64,000 nucleotides of DNA. Source: Streptomyces sp. NRRL S-87 (GTDB lineage Bacteria > Actinomycetota > Actinomycetes > Streptomycetales > Streptomycetaceae). Location of the stretch: NCBI RefSeq assembly GCF_000719335.1, contig NZ_JOGB01000029.1:1-64000 (forward strand), read 5' to 3'. The translations under genes and the position numbers were made by a program. Numbering within the stretch: the first letter of the stretch is position 1; every line of letters starts with the position of its first letter. Positions 17,471 to 26,302 of the stretch are shown one piece after another. The notes under the pieces are model-generated. The model worked only from the letters and a program-made list of their open reading frames with translations, had not been told where the DNA came from and did not search any database.

Positions 17471-17535
17471 GGGACGAGGGTCGGGACGTACGTCGGGACG
17501 CGCGTGGGACGCACCGTGGACGCCGTGGGACGGAC
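17471..17535. repeat. Short-period array of GGGACG-like words
   Basis: GGGAC(G) or GGACG occurs at 17471, 17483, 17495, 17506, 17518 and 17527, spaced 12, 12, 11, 12 and 9 bp. It resembles the arrays at 51223-51307 and 52965-53101 in period and position (non-coding). Confidence 0.5.
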
Positions 17536-17748
17536 GCGGGCGGCGCCCGTACTCCCGGCGGACCGTGCCCGCCAGCCCCTTCCCACGCCGTAGGACGGCC
17601 GTGGGACACCCCGTGGGAGGTGGACCCCGGGGTGCCGGAACGCGGCTAGGTTTCTCGCCGTCGGACGGCAACCCGCCGACCGCCAGCATCCGTTCGCATC
17701 CGATCGCTTCCGCTCGCATCGGACCGCACCCGGGGGGTCGACCCACAC

Positions 17749-18201
17749 ATGAAGCTCAAGCGCACGCTCGCCACGCTCGGCTCCGCCGCCGCGATGACCG
17801 TCGGCCTGATCGGCTTCAGCCCGGCCGCACACGCGGCCCTCCCCGGCTGCACCGACTACGCGATCTACTACAGCGGCTCCACCAACGCCTGGTACGCCAA
17901 GGTCCCCACGGTCGGCATCCAGGGCAACAACGACTGCACCCTGCGCGCCGGCGCCAGCGGCATGCAGGTGTACCACCTCCAGGACTCCCTGAGCTACTGC
18001 TACGGCCAGGACGTCGGCGGGTGGGACGGTGCCTTCGGCGCGAAGACGACGGCCGCCCTCAAGCGCGTCCAGGCGAGCCTCGGCCTCACCGCCGACGGCG
18101 TCTACGGCCCCCAGACCCGCGAGCGGATGAAGTGGCACTGGAGGAACATGGAGGGGGCCTACAACACCTGCAACACCCTCTCCGGCGCCGGCGCGCACTG
18201 A
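17749..18201 (+). CDS. Secreted peptidoglycan-binding-domain protein
   Basis: A 150-residue exported protein with a signal peptide (about 1-28, cleavage after AHA) and a PG_binding_1 domain (about 70-128) with the typical GWDGAFGAKTTAALKRVQASLGL and DGVYGPQT repeats. Cysteines at both ends of the mature protein could form disulfides. No catalytic domain is attached, so it probably binds cell wall or acts as an inhibitor or adaptor. It follows the L,D-transpeptidase gene but behind a strong terminator, so it has its own promoter. Confidence 0.85.
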   Translation: MKLKRTLATLGSAAAMTVGLIGFSPAAHAALPGCTDYAIYYSGSTNAWYAKVPTVGIQGNNDCTLRAGASGMQVYHLQDSLSYCYGQDVGGWDGAFGAKTTAALKRVQASLGLTADGVYGPQTRERMKWHWRNMEGAYNTCNTLSGAGAH

Positions 18202-18207
18202 CGATCC

Positions 18208-18225
18208 CCCCGTCTCCGGACGGGG
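18208..18225. terminator. 7-bp hairpin between convergent genes
   Basis: CCCCGTC and GACGGGG pair around a TCCG loop, 7 bp after the peptidoglycan-binding gene stop and 34 bp from the GNAT stop. Confidence 0.6.
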
Positions 18226-18258
18226 AAACGGGGGCCCCGGCGAGGGCCGGGAGCGGGG

Positions 18259-18732
18259 TCACGGGAGCCAGACGTACCTGACGTCGGGCTCCCGCTCCTC
18301 GTTCCCGGAGCCGTCCGTCCGCTCCACGGCGGCGAAGCCGTGGCGCTCGTAGAAGCGCTGGGCGGGGGTGTTGACCTGGAACGTCCACAACTCGAGGCCC
18401 TCCGGCGAGAGTTCCTTGGCCAGGGCCACGAAGCGGTCACCGAGGCCGCGGCCGCGGTGCGCCGGGTCGAGGTAGAGCTGGTCGAGGACCCCGTCCGCGA
18501 CGACCATCATCCCGGCCGCACCGCCGGCGGCGTCGCGGGCCAGGTGCGTGTTCCCGGCGGGCACGACCACGTACCGGAACCAGTCGCGCACCTCGTCGTC
18601 CGTGTGGGCGCGGCGCACGGACGGCAGCGCCGCGTCGTACGAGCGCAGCCAGACCCCGGCGACGGCCGCCGCGTCGGCCTCCGTGGCGGCGGGGGCGAGG
18701 GTGTACGCGGGCGTGGTCCGTGCGGGCTTCAT
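18259..18732 (-). CDS. GNAT-family N-acetyltransferase
   Basis: A 157-residue acetyltransferase. The acetyl-CoA-binding motif appears as DQLYLDPAHRGRGLGDR (about 84-100), followed by the usual FYERHGF block (about 128-134). The substrate is unknown. Its ATG at 18732 overlaps the stop codon of the upstream XRE regulator gene (ATGA), so the two are translationally coupled and probably work together. Confidence 0.88.
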   Translation of the reverse strand: MKPARTTPAYTLAPAATEADAAAVAGVWLRSYDAALPSVRRAHTDDEVRDWFRYVVVPAGNTHLARDAAGGAAGMMVVADGVLDQLYLDPAHRGRGLGDRFVALAKELSPEGLELWTFQVNTPAQRFYERHGFAAVERTDGSGNEEREPDVRYVWLP

Positions 18733-19640
18733 CGGCTGCGGGTCTCCGGGGCGGGGTTCGTGGTCACGGTCTCGGCGGGGACCGGGGCACCGGCCCGCCA
18801 CGAGGCGAGCAGCCGCAGGGCGTCCGCCGAGCCGGATCCCGGGTCGGCGTGGAACGTGACCAGGGACTGCTCGGGGCTGTCCGGCAACTTCAGCGTCTCG
18901 AACGCCAAGTGGACCTCGCCGACCAGCGGATGGCGAAGGGTTTTCCGGCCGTGCGTCTTGTCCGCGACCGTGTGGGCGGCCCACAGCGTGCGGAACTCCT
19001 CGTTCTTCACCGAGAGCTCGCCCACCAGCGCCGACAGCCTCGGGTCGTCGGGGTGGCAGCCCGCGTACAGGCGCAGTCCGCTGACCATCTCGCAGGCCCG
19101 GCAGGCCCAGTCGGCGTACAGCTCCTGCGCGGCCGGGTCGAGGAAGACCAGCCGTGCCATGTTGCGCTCCGCGACCGGCAGGGCGCCGAAGTCGCCGAAG
19201 ACGGCGGCGGCCATGCGGTTCCAGGCCAGGATGTCGAGGCGGCGCCCGAGGACGTACGCGGGCACCCCCTCCATCGCCTCGAGAAGCCCCAGCAGCTCCG
19301 GCCGGACCTGCTGGGGCCGCTCGCTGTGCCGCTTGCGGCGGGCCCTGGGACTGGCCAGGTGGGTGAGGTGGGCGCGCTCGGTGTCGTCCAGGCGCAGCGC
19401 GCGGGCGATGGCGTCGAGGACCTCGGCGGAGACGTTCTGGCCGTGGCCCTGCTCCAGGCGCGTGTAGTACGTCAGCGACACCCCGGCCAGCTGCGCCAGC
19501 TCCTCGCGGCGCAGCCCCGGCACGCGGCGGGCGCGCCCGTACTCGGGCAGTCCGACGTCCTGGGGCTTGAGGCGGGCGCGCCGGGAGCGCAGGAACTCGC
19601 TCAGCTCGGCGCGCTGGTCCAGGGGGTCGTGGCGCTCCAT
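18729..19640 (-). CDS. XRE-family transcriptional regulator with MmyB-like ligand domain
   Basis: A 303-residue regulator. Residues about 12-85 hold a helix-turn-helix (RREELAQLAGVSLTYYTRLEQG). Residues about 100-275 match the MmyB-type ligand-binding domain (AWNRMAAAVFGDF, LVFLDPAAQELYADW). Such regulators are very common in streptomycetes and often control an adjacent divergent oxidoreductase gene. Here that is the alcohol dehydrogenase at 19829, across 188 bp. The ATG at 19640 was chosen because the domain begins there; the frame stays open to 19772. Confidence 0.88.
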   Translation of the reverse strand: MERHDPLDQRAELSEFLRSRRARLKPQDVGLPEYGRARRVPGLRREELAQLAGVSLTYYTRLEQGHGQNVSAEVLDAIARALRLDDTERAHLTHLASPRARRKRHSERPQQVRPELLGLLEAMEGVPAYVLGRRLDILAWNRMAAAVFGDFGALPVAERNMARLVFLDPAAQELYADWACRACEMVSGLRLYAGCHPDDPRLSALVGELSVKNEEFRTLWAAHTVADKTHGRKTLRHPLVGEVHLAFETLKLPDSPEQSLVTFHADPGSGSADALRLLASWRAGAPVPAETVTTNPAPETRSR

Positions 19641-19828
19641 GCCGCCAGTATCACCGGCCGGGGCCGGCGGCAGCCTGCCACCGGCGAGGGTAGGACCGGT
19701 GGACCTAGGCTCCGCAGGGGCCTGGGTGGCACCGGCCGGCTGCGGCATCGTTTCCCCCGGAACGGACGACATGAGGGCGCGGGCGCCGCGCCGGACGACG
19801 ACGGACGAAGACGGAAGAAGAAGACGAC

Positions 19829-20944
19829 GTGACCGAGAACGTGAACGCGACCGCGACCGGGACCGCCACCGAGAACGCGCCGGGGACCACGGCCGCGACC
19901 GCGGGCACGCGGGTGGCGGCCTGGGCGGCCCCCGCCCCCAAGGCCCCGCTGGAGCGGACCACGGTCCCGCGCCGTGCGGTCGGCGAGCACGACGTGCTCA
20001 TCGAGATCAAGTACGCGGGCATCTGCCACTCCGACATCCACCAGGCCCGCGACGGCTGGGGCGAGGGCACCTTCCCCATGGTCCCGGGCCACGAGATCGC
20101 CGGCGTGGTCACCGCGGTGGGCGCGGGCGTGACCCGCTTCGCGGTCGGCGACCGGGTGGGGGTCGGCTGCTTCGTCGACTCCTGCCGCGCGTGTGAGTAC
20201 TGCCTCGCGGGCCAGGAGCAGTACTGCGTGAAGGGCATGACCGGCACGTACAACGGCCGCGACAAGAACGGCGACCCCACGTACGGCGGCTACTCGACCC
20301 ACATCGTGGTCGACGAGAACTACACCGTCCGCATCCCCGACGGGCTGGCGCTGGACGTGGCCGCCCCGCTGCTGTGCGCGGGCATCACGCTCTACTCGCC
20401 GCTCAGGCACTGGGGCGCGGGCCCGGGCAAGAAGGTCGCGATCGTGGGCCTGGGCGGCCTCGGCCACATGGGCGTCAAGATCGCGGCGGCGCTCGGTGCC
20501 GAGGTGACGGTGCTGTCGCAGTCGCTGCGCAAGAAGGACGACGGGCTCCGGCTCGGCGCCTCGCACTACTACGCCACCAGTGACGAGACCACCTTCCGCG
20601 ACCTGGCGGGCACCTTCGACCTGGTCGTCTCGACCGTGTCGGCGCCGCTGGACCTCAACGCCTACCTCGGCCTGCTGAAGGTGGACGGGGCCCTGGTGAA
20701 CGTGGGCGCCCCGGAGGAGGACGTCTCGCTGAACCTGTTCTCGGTCATCACCGGCCGCCGCACCCTGGCCGGCTCGATGATCGGCGGCATCGCCGAGACG
20801 CAGGAGATGCTGGACTTCTGCGCGGCGCACGGCCTGGGCGCCGAGATCGAGACGATCCGCGCGGACGAGATCAACACCGCCTACGAGCGGATCCTCTCCA
20901 GCGACGTCCGCTACCGCTTCGTCATCGACGCCGCCACCATCTGA
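19829..20944 (+). CDS. Zinc-dependent alcohol dehydrogenase (CAD/YahK-like)
   Basis: A 371-residue medium-chain dehydrogenase. Catalytic zinc ligands are seen at Cys66 (GICHSDIH) and His88-Glu89 (PGHEIAG); the structural zinc site is Cys119, 122, 125 and 133. The cofactor-binding motif [11 protein letters not shown] follows. The family reduces aldehydes to alcohols, mostly with NADPH. The N-terminus carries an extra Thr/Ala-rich stretch of about 35 residues. The GTG start follows GGAAGAAG. It is divergent from the XRE regulator, its likely controller. Confidence 0.9.
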   Translation: MTENVNATATGTATENAPGTTAATAGTRVAAWAAPAPKAPLERTTVPRRAVGEHDVLIEIKYAGICHSDIHQARDGWGEGTFPMVPGHEIAGVVTAVGAGVTRFAVGDRVGVGCFVDSCRACEYCLAGQEQYCVKGMTGTYNGRDKNGDPTYGGYSTHIVVDENYTVRIPDGLALDVAAPLLCAGITLYSPLRHWGAGPGKKVAIVGLGGLGHMGVKIAAALGAEVTVLSQSLRKKDDGLRLGASHYYATSDETTFRDLAGTFDLVVSTVSAPLDLNAYLGLLKVDGALVNVGAPEEDVSLNLFSVITGRRTLAGSMIGGIAETQEMLDFCAAHGLGAEIETIRADEINTAYERILSSDVRYRFVIDAATI

Positions 20945-21094
20945 CCCCTCCTCCCCTCAGGGAGCCGCCCCGGCCCCGCCCCTGCTCCGCGGGAGCGGGC
21001 AGCCTAGCCACACCGTTCCCCGTGCCGGCATCCGAACGGGTGACGACACGGAGCGGGCGGGGTGGTGGTCGGGAGTGGTGGTGCGGGGAGGGGG

Positions 21095-21760
21095 TCAGGC
21101 GTCGGTCCTGGCGATGCCGATGGGGCAGGAGACGCCCGTGCCGCCGATGCCGCAGTAGCCGGCCGGGTTCTTGTCGAGGTACTGCTGGTGATACGCCTCC
21201 GCAGGCCAGAAGGGGCGCTCGGCGGCCGGCAGGACCGCCGTGGTGATCTGTCCGTACCCGGAGCGGGTCAGGACCTCCTGGTACGCCGTGCGGGAGGCCT
21301 CGGCCGCGGCCTGCTGGGCGGGGGAGTGGGTGTAGGCGGCCGAGCGGTACTGGGTGCCCACGTCGTTGCCCTGGCGGAAGCCCTGGGTCGGGTCGTGCGC
21401 CTCCCAGAAGACCTTCAGCAGCGTCTCGTACGACACGGCGGACGGGTCGAAGACCACGCGGACGACCTCCGTGTGGCCGGTCCCGCCCGAGCAGACCTCT
21501 TCGTACGTGGGGTTCTCGGTGTAGCCGCCCTGGTAGCCGACGAGCGTGGTCCACACGCCCGGGGTCTGCCAGAACTTGCGCTCGGCGCCCCAGAAGCAGC
21601 CCAGCCCGAAGTCGGCCACCTCCAGCCCGGCCGGGTAGGGCCCGGCCAGCGGGTTGCCCAGGACGGTGTGGGTGGACGGCAGGCTGAACAGGGCCTCCGA
21701 GCGCCCCGGGATCGCCTGCTCCGGGGTGGGCAGCTCAGGGGTACGACGGCCGTACAGCAT
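21095..21760 (-). CDS. msrA: Peptide-methionine (S)-S-oxide reductase
   Basis: A 221-residue enzyme that repairs the S-epimer of methionine sulfoxide in proteins. The active-site GCFWGAE motif holds Cys55; resolving cysteines lie in the C-terminal tail ([13 protein letters not shown]). An N-terminal extension of about 45 residues ([13 protein letters not shown]...) is usual in actinobacterial MsrA. The start is ATG at 21760 after GAGGAGCC. It lies downstream of the TPR-like gene on the same strand, with 145 bp between that carry a GC-rich hexamer repeat. Confidence 0.92.
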   Translation of the reverse strand: MLYGRRTPELPTPEQAIPGRSEALFSLPSTHTVLGNPLAGPYPAGLEVADFGLGCFWGAERKFWQTPGVWTTLVGYQGGYTENPTYEEVCSGGTGHTEVVRVVFDPSAVSYETLLKVFWEAHDPTQGFRQGNDVGTQYRSAAYTHSPAQQAAAEASRTAYQEVLTRSGYGQITTAVLPAAERPFWPAEAYHQQYLDKNPAGYCGIGGTGVSCPIGIARTDA

Positions 21761-21905
21761 GGGGTGGCTCCTCGGGGAAGACGGCGGGCGGTGTCGTGTC
21801 AACGTCCGCCCGCCGGTCTCGATTCCCGTGCCCGCGCCCGCGCCGGTGCCGGTGCCGGTTCCGGTTCCGGTACCGGTGCCCGTGCCGGGGCGGCCGGCCC
21901 CGGCG

Positions 21906-23015
21906 TCAGTGGGGGAGGGTGGCCGGGCTGCCGCCGTTGGCCTCGTAGCCGGCGACCGCGAGGGCGCGGTAGACCGCGTACTCGGCCGCCGGGTCCTCGC
22001 TGTGGGACCAGGGCAGCGCACCGACGTAGCCGTCCACGTGCCGGATCTGCTCCATGGCCTCGGCCCACCGCTCGCCGCGCACCAGGAACAGGATCAGCAG
22101 GTGGCGCACGTGCGCCAGCATCGGGTCGTCGGGCCGGGCCGAGTGGACGGCGTACAGGGCGCCCTCCATGGCCCGCGAGACCACCGCGCTGCCGTAGAAG
22201 TCCTGGACGAGGGCGATGTCGGGGAGGTGCTCGAAGACGCCGAAGAGGGGCAGCGCCGCCAGCAGCGAGCCGTGCGGGGCGCGGGCGGCGGCCGCGTGCG
22301 TGAAGGCGTCGGCCTTCTCCCGCGAACCGTGCCACTTCTCGCACCAGTAGTGAAGGGCCGCCAGGTGGGCCCCCATGTGCTCGGGCGCGCGGTCGATGAC
22401 CTTGGCCCACAGCGCGTCGAACTCCCCCTCCGGGTACGCCAGGCCTCGCGCGACCGCCAGCTGCGTGATGTGCGGCACCGGGTCGCCGGGGGCCAGCAGG
22501 GCGGCCTCGTCGCAGGCCGTGCGCGCCTCCTCGAGGATGATCCGGTGGTCCTCGGAGCCGACCCCGCCCGAGGCCCGCCAGGCCTGCTGCACCAGGAACT
22601 CGGCGTGCACCTGTGCCCCGCCCGCGTCCTTGGGGGACTCCAGCCGCCAGGCCCGCAGCCAGGCCGCGCCGACGCCGGGCCGCTGGGCGAGCTCCAGGGA
22701 GGCCGCGCCCGCGAAGGCCTGCACGCGCTGCCAGCGCACCTCGCCCTCCTTGGGCGTGCCGGCCAGCAGCTGGGAGGCCGCCCGCCAGTCCTGGCTGCGC
22801 TGCACCAGCTCCAGTACGTCCATCAGGTCCCGGTCGGGACCGGGGACGCGGATGTCGAGTTCCTCCTGGCGTACGAAGCCGTAGTCCGCCGGGTCGGCGG
22901 CATCGGGGGCACCGGGGTGGGTCAGCCGGATGCCACCGCCGTTGCGACGCCGCACGTAGGGGACGACGACGGCGGCGAGCATGCCCACCGCGATCAGGAA
23001 CCACAGGATCTCCAT
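21906..23015 (-). CDS. Membrane-anchored helical-repeat protein of unknown function
   Basis: A 369-residue protein with an N-terminal membrane helix (about 3-20, [18 protein letters not shown]) followed by basic residues, then an all-helical cytoplasmic region with TPR-like repeats (for example [50 protein letters not shown]). No enzymatic motif is seen. The family is conserved next to msrA in streptomycetes as I remember it. It is divergent from the secreted repeat protein at 23229. Confidence 0.7.
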   Translation of the reverse strand: MEILWFLIAVGMLAAVVVPYVRRRNGGGIRLTHPGAPDAADPADYGFVRQEELDIRVPGPDRDLMDVLELVQRSQDWRAASQLLAGTPKEGEVRWQRVQAFAGAASLELAQRPGVGAAWLRAWRLESPKDAGGAQVHAEFLVQQAWRASGGVGSEDHRIILEEARTACDEAALLAPGDPVPHITQLAVARGLAYPEGEFDALWAKVIDRAPEHMGAHLAALHYWCEKWHGSREKADAFTHAAAARAPHGSLLAALPLFGVFEHLPDIALVQDFYGSAVVSRAMEGALYAVHSARPDDPMLAHVRHLLILFLVRGERWAEAMEQIRHVDGYVGALPWSHSEDPAAEYAVYRALAVAGYEANGGSPATLPH

Positions 23016-23228
23016 GGCTCAAGCGTTCCATACCCGGCCGGCTCTCCCCGCGGCCCGGGTGCGTCCGCCATTTGACCGGGGCGGGAGGGCCGTTCCTGAG
23101 CCGACCACGTGAATGTGCGGGGAACACCCGTGGATACCGGACCAGAGCGTCGTTTCTGCACTTTGTCCGCATTTAGCATCTCCCGCGCAGGCCTGCCCGG
23201 CCTGATCAAGCCGAAGGAGAAAACGCGC

Positions 23229-24074
23229 ATGCGCATGCGGAGTGCAGTCTCGATCACCCTGGGCGCCCTGGCCCTTTCCGTCGCGCTGCCGGCCGCGGCG
23301 TTCGCGGCCGACACGGAGACCTTCAGTTACTACGTGCCCGGCGCCGAGAACTCCGCGGTCGCGCAGATCCAGAACCCGAACGGCGAGACCTGCTACGAAC
23401 TCGAGGCGGTCCCGGAGGGCAAGCTTCCGGAGCGGCTCGCGAACGGCACCCGGGTCACCGCGTTCGTCTTCGAGGGCCCGCACTGCGAGGGGGAGGCGTT
23501 CGAACTCACCCCCGGTGAGGACCGCGCCGAGCGGGACCTCCCCGCCCTGTCCGTGGCCTTCGCCGACCGCGCGGAGGGCGCCCCGCAGACCCTGCCCGCC
23601 CCGCAGACCCCGACCACCGCGCCGGGCCGGCCCGCCGCCCAGCCGGCGAAGCCCGGCGACGACGACCCGGAGCAGGGCACGGAGCAGGGCGCGGACCAGG
23701 GTGCGGACGACGGCCTGGAGGACGGGATGGAGGAGGGCGCCGACCCGGGCTCCGGCATGGACGAGGGCCTCGACCAGGGACAGGAGCCGGGTCAGGGCCA
23801 GGAGCCGGGTCAGGGTCAGGAGCCCGGCCAGGAGCAGCAGCCGGGCGAGGGCCAGGAGCCGGGTCAGGAGCAGGAGCCGGGTCAGGAGCAGCAGCCGGGT
23901 GAGGAGGCCGGGCCGGCCGAGCAGGCCCGCCCCGATGACCAGCCGCAGGAGCAGGAGGAGGAGGGCACGCTCGCCGCGCAGCCCCGGCGCGACGAGCGGA
24001 CGGCCGCCGCCGACGACCTCGGCGCCGCCGAGATGGCCGGCTTCGCCGAGGAGATGGTCCACGCCTGGGGCTGA
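23229..24074 (+). CDS. Secreted protein with Pro-Gly-Gln-Glu tandem repeats
   Basis: A 281-residue exported protein. A signal peptide (about 1-27, ending AFAA) precedes a compact region (about 28-115) with two cysteines (55 and 86) that could form a disulfide and that resembles a beta/gamma-crystallin-type fold in outline. This is followed by an acidic tail with repeats of GQ(E)PGQ(G/E)Q type (about 183-225), then a short helical end. There is no sorting signal. AAGGAG lies 10 bp before the ATG at 23229; ATG 23235 is an alternative. I do not recognise a function; the tail resembles extended, wall-spanning linkers. Confidence 0.7.
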   Translation: MRMRSAVSITLGALALSVALPAAAFAADTETFSYYVPGAENSAVAQIQNPNGETCYELEAVPEGKLPERLANGTRVTAFVFEGPHCEGEAFELTPGEDRAERDLPALSVAFADRAEGAPQTLPAPQTPTTAPGRPAAQPAKPGDDDPEQGTEQGADQGADDGLEDGMEEGADPGSGMDEGLDQGQEPGQGQEPGQGQEPGQEQQPGEGQEPGQEQEPGQEQQPGEEAGPAEQARPDDQPQEQEEEGTLAAQPRRDERTAAADDLGAAEMAGFAEEMVHAWG

Positions 24075-24124
24075 CCGGACCGCCGCCCGGGTCCGACCGG
24101 ACCGCCGCCCGGGTCCGACCGGAC
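24073..24124. repeat. 22-bp direct repeat, 2.4 copies
   Basis: Copies lie at 24073-24094 and 24095-24116, followed by 8 bp of a third. The array starts at the stop codon of the secreted repeat protein and ends just before a terminator hairpin. Confidence 0.75.
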
Positions 24125-24129
24125 GGGAG

Positions 24130-24160
24130 CCCGCCCGGGGAACTGGCAGCCCCGGGCGGG
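24130..24160 (+). terminator. 11-bp hairpin terminator after the secreted repeat protein
   Basis: Arms 24130-24140 and 24150-24160 pair perfectly around a 9-nt loop. Confidence 0.75.
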
Positions 24161-24207
24161 GCCCGGCGGCCGCGCGCCACCCCTGTCGGGACGCTTAGGC
24201 TCTGCAC

Positions 24208-25356
24208 ATGAGCCACGAGCAGATGAGCTTCGAGACCCGCGCCATCCACGCGGGCAACACGGCTGACCCGTTGACCGGCGCGGTCGTCCCCCCGATCTAC
24301 CAGGTCTCCACCTACAAGCAGGACGGCGTCGGCGGCCTGCGCGGCGGCTACGAGTACAGCCGCAGCGCCAACCCCACGCGCACCGCTCTGGAGGAGAACC
24401 TCGCAGCACTCGAAGGCGGCCGCCGCGGCCTGGCCTTCGCGTCCGGCCTGGCCGCCGAGGACTGCCTCCTGCGCACGCTCCTCTCGCCCGGCGACCACGT
24501 GGTCATCCCGAACGACGCGTACGGCGGCACCTTCCGCCTCTTCGCGAAGGTCGTCTCCCGCTGGGGCGTCGAGTGGTCCGTCGCGGACACCTCCGACCCG
24601 GCGTCGGTGCGGGCCGCGATGACCGACCGTACGAAGGTGATCTGGGTCGAGACCCCCTCGAACCCCCTCCTCGGCATCACCGACATCGCGGTGGTCGCGG
24701 AGATCGCGCGGTCCGCCGGCGCGAAGCTGGTGGTCGACAACACCTTCGCCAGCCCGTACCTCCAGCAGCCCCTGGCGCTGGGCGCGGACGTGGTCGTGCA
24801 CTCCCTGACGAAGTACATGGGCGGCCACTCCGACGTGGTCGGCGGCGCGCTGGTCACGGCGGACGCGGCGCTGGGCGAGGAACTCGCCTACCACCAGAAC
24901 GCGATGGGCGCGGTCGCCGGTCCGTTCGACTCCTGGATCGTGCTGCGCGGCATCAAGACGCTGTCGGTGCGCATGGACCGGCACAGCCAGAACGCGGCCC
25001 GCGTCGCCGAGATGCTGACCGAGCACCCCAAGGTCACGCGCGTGCTGTACCCCGGCCTGCCGGAGCACCCGGGCCACGAGGTCGCCGCCAAGCAGATGAA
25101 GGACTTCGGCGGCATGGTCTCCTTCCAGGTGCAGGGCGGCGAGGAGGCGGCCGTCGAGGTCTGCAACCGCGCGCAGCTGTTCACCCTCGGTGAGTCCCTG
25201 GGTGGCGTCGAGTCGCTGATCGAGCACCCGGGTCGCATGACCCACGCCTCGGCCGCGGGCTCGGCCCTGGAGGTGCCGGCCGACCTGGTCCGCCTGTCGG
25301 TGGGCATCGAGGCGATCGACGACCTGCTGGCCGACCTCAAGCAGGCGCTGGGCTAG
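24208..25356 (+). CDS. metB: Cystathionine gamma-synthase
   Basis: A 382-residue PLP enzyme of the Cys/Met-metabolism family. The N-terminal FETRAIHAG and the PPIYQVSTY block are typical; the PLP lysine lies in HSLTKYMGGHSD and the C-terminal LGESLGGVESLIEHPGRMTH block is complete. It condenses activated homoserine with cysteine in transsulfuration toward methionine, although gamma-lyase activity in this family cannot be excluded. It is a monocistronic gene followed by a hairpin. Confidence 0.9.
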   Translation: MSHEQMSFETRAIHAGNTADPLTGAVVPPIYQVSTYKQDGVGGLRGGYEYSRSANPTRTALEENLAALEGGRRGLAFASGLAAEDCLLRTLLSPGDHVVIPNDAYGGTFRLFAKVVSRWGVEWSVADTSDPASVRAAMTDRTKVIWVETPSNPLLGITDIAVVAEIARSAGAKLVVDNTFASPYLQQPLALGADVVVHSLTKYMGGHSDVVGGALVTADAALGEELAYHQNAMGAVAGPFDSWIVLRGIKTLSVRMDRHSQNAARVAEMLTEHPKVTRVLYPGLPEHPGHEVAAKQMKDFGGMVSFQVQGGEEAAVEVCNRAQLFTLGESLGGVESLIEHPGRMTHASAAGSALEVPADLVRLSVGIEAIDDLLADLKQALG

Positions 25357-25378
25357 TCAGTCCGGGCAGTGCGCGGGC

Positions 25379-25410
25379 GCGGGTGCGGCACCTCCGGGGT
25401 CCGCACCCGC
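25379..25410 (+). terminator. 10-bp hairpin terminator after cystathionine gamma-synthase
   Basis: Arms 25379-25388 and 25401-25410 pair perfectly around a 12-nt loop. A run of CGTACC-like hexamers follows (about 25431-25468) with no evident gene. Confidence 0.75.
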
Positions 25411-25497
25411 AGTCACGCCGGCGCCGCGCCCGTGCTCGTACCCGTACCCGTACTCGTACCCGCGCCCCGAGCGGATCCGGTCGTACGGTCGTCACCG

Positions 25498-25749
25498 TCA
25501 CCAGCCCTCGAGCGGCGGTGCGACCGTCGAGGGCGGTACCACCCAGGGCCGGGTCAGCGAGGCCCACACCGTGAAGGCCACGGCCGCGGCCAGCAGCAGG
25601 GTCCAGCCGAGCCGGCGCAGCGCGCGGCGGCGGCGCAGCAGGCGCGTGCCGCGGGCGGCGGCCTGGGCCGCGAGTCCGACGGGGACCACGGGGTGCGGTC
25701 CTTCGAGCATCCGCCGCACCTCCAGTTCCTTGCGGTCGGGCAGGCTCAT
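25498..25749 (-). CDS. Small single-span membrane protein downstream of a sigma factor
   Basis: An 83-residue protein with a cytoplasmic basic N-terminal half (ARGTRLLRRRRALRRLG) and a membrane helix (about 47-63). A GGAGAGGGGC ribosome-binding site precedes the ATG at 25749. It begins 34 bp after the sigma-factor stop and should be co-transcribed. The position and topology would suit a small anti-sigma or accessory protein, but no anti-sigma motif (for example HxxxCxxC) is present, so the role is open. Confidence 0.65.
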   Translation of the reverse strand: MSLPDRKELEVRRMLEGPHPVVPVGLAAQAAARGTRLLRRRRALRRLGWTLLLAAAVAFTVWASLTRPWVVPPSTVAPPLEGW

Positions 25750-25783
25750 CGCACCGCCCCTCTCCCACGACCCGCGTACGTGC

Positions 25784-26245
25784 TCACGCCGCACCCGCCG
25801 CGGGGGTCGCCGGCCGGGAGCGCAGCGCGGAGACGGCGCGGGTCAGGAGGGTGCGTATCCGGTCCGCGGGCAGGCCGAGCAGGGCGGCCGTCTGCTCCTC
25901 GGCGATGCCCTCGTACACGCGCAGGGTGATGACGAGGCGCTCCTGCGGCGCGAGGGCCGTGAGCACTCCACCGCGGCCGCGGTGGTGGCGCCAGGCGGAC
26001 CGTGCGAAGGCGAGGGCCAGCTCCGCGCGCGTGCGGTCGTACGGATCGTCGCCGCGGGCCCGCTCCCAGCCGGCGTACGTCCGGGCGAGGGCGTCCGCGA
26101 GCAGCCGCCGCGCGGCCGGGTTGTCGTGGTCCGGTTCGGCGGTGAGCAGGGTCGCGACGTGCAGCAGCCGACCGCCCGCGCCCGCGACGAACGCCTCGAA
26201 CTCGCGGGCCCGGCGGTCGCCTTGGCCGGCCCACCGTCCTGTCAC
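25784..26245 (-). CDS. Small ECF-like (SigE-family) RNA polymerase sigma factor
   Basis: A 153-residue protein with the layout of a region 2/region 4 sigma factor. REFEAFVAGAGGRLLHVATLLT matches the start of SigE-family region 2, and the region 4 helix-turn-helix is LAPQERLVITLRVYEGIAEEQTAALLGLPADRIRTLLTRAVSALR. Region 2 is shorter and more divergent than usual, so promoter melting could be weak. The GTG start at 26245 lies inside a 7-bp inverted repeat. It is followed by a small membrane protein gene. Confidence 0.8.
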   Translation of the reverse strand: MTGRWAGQGDRRAREFEAFVAGAGGRLLHVATLLTAEPDHDNPAARRLLADALARTYAGWERARGDDPYDRTRAELALAFARSAWRHHRGRGGVLTALAPQERLVITLRVYEGIAEEQTAALLGLPADRIRTLLTRAVSALRSRPATPAAGAA

Positions 26246-26259
26246 CCTCTCATGACAGG
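26238..26259 (-). promoter_or_regulatory. 7-bp inverted repeat spanning the sigma-factor start codon
   Basis: CCTGTCA and TGACAGG are separated by 8 nt and bracket the GTG start at 26245. It could be an operator or a hairpin that hides the start. Confidence 0.3.
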
Positions 26260-26302
26260 GCAGGCCGGGCGCCCGGTCAAGAGTCGCGGCGGCCCTGCGC
26301 GA

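Larger units (their letters stand above)
17381..17748. other. 368-bp intergenic region with terminator and short-period repeats
   Basis: After the L,D-transpeptidase stop there is a strong hairpin (17405-17446), then a run of GGGACG-like words at 11-12 bp spacing (17471-17535), then about 200 bp leading to the next start. No gene is evident. Confidence 0.6.

Noticed and set aside
17600..17748. A cyclic di-AMP riboswitch before the peptidoglycan-binding gene
   Set aside because: Such riboswitches precede wall genes in this genus, but I could not find the conserved core or a convincing fold here.
21820..21900. GTGCCG/GGTTCC simple repeat between msrA and the helical-repeat gene
   Set aside because: A hexamer microsatellite without hairpin or conserved spacing; I saw no reason to treat it as functional.
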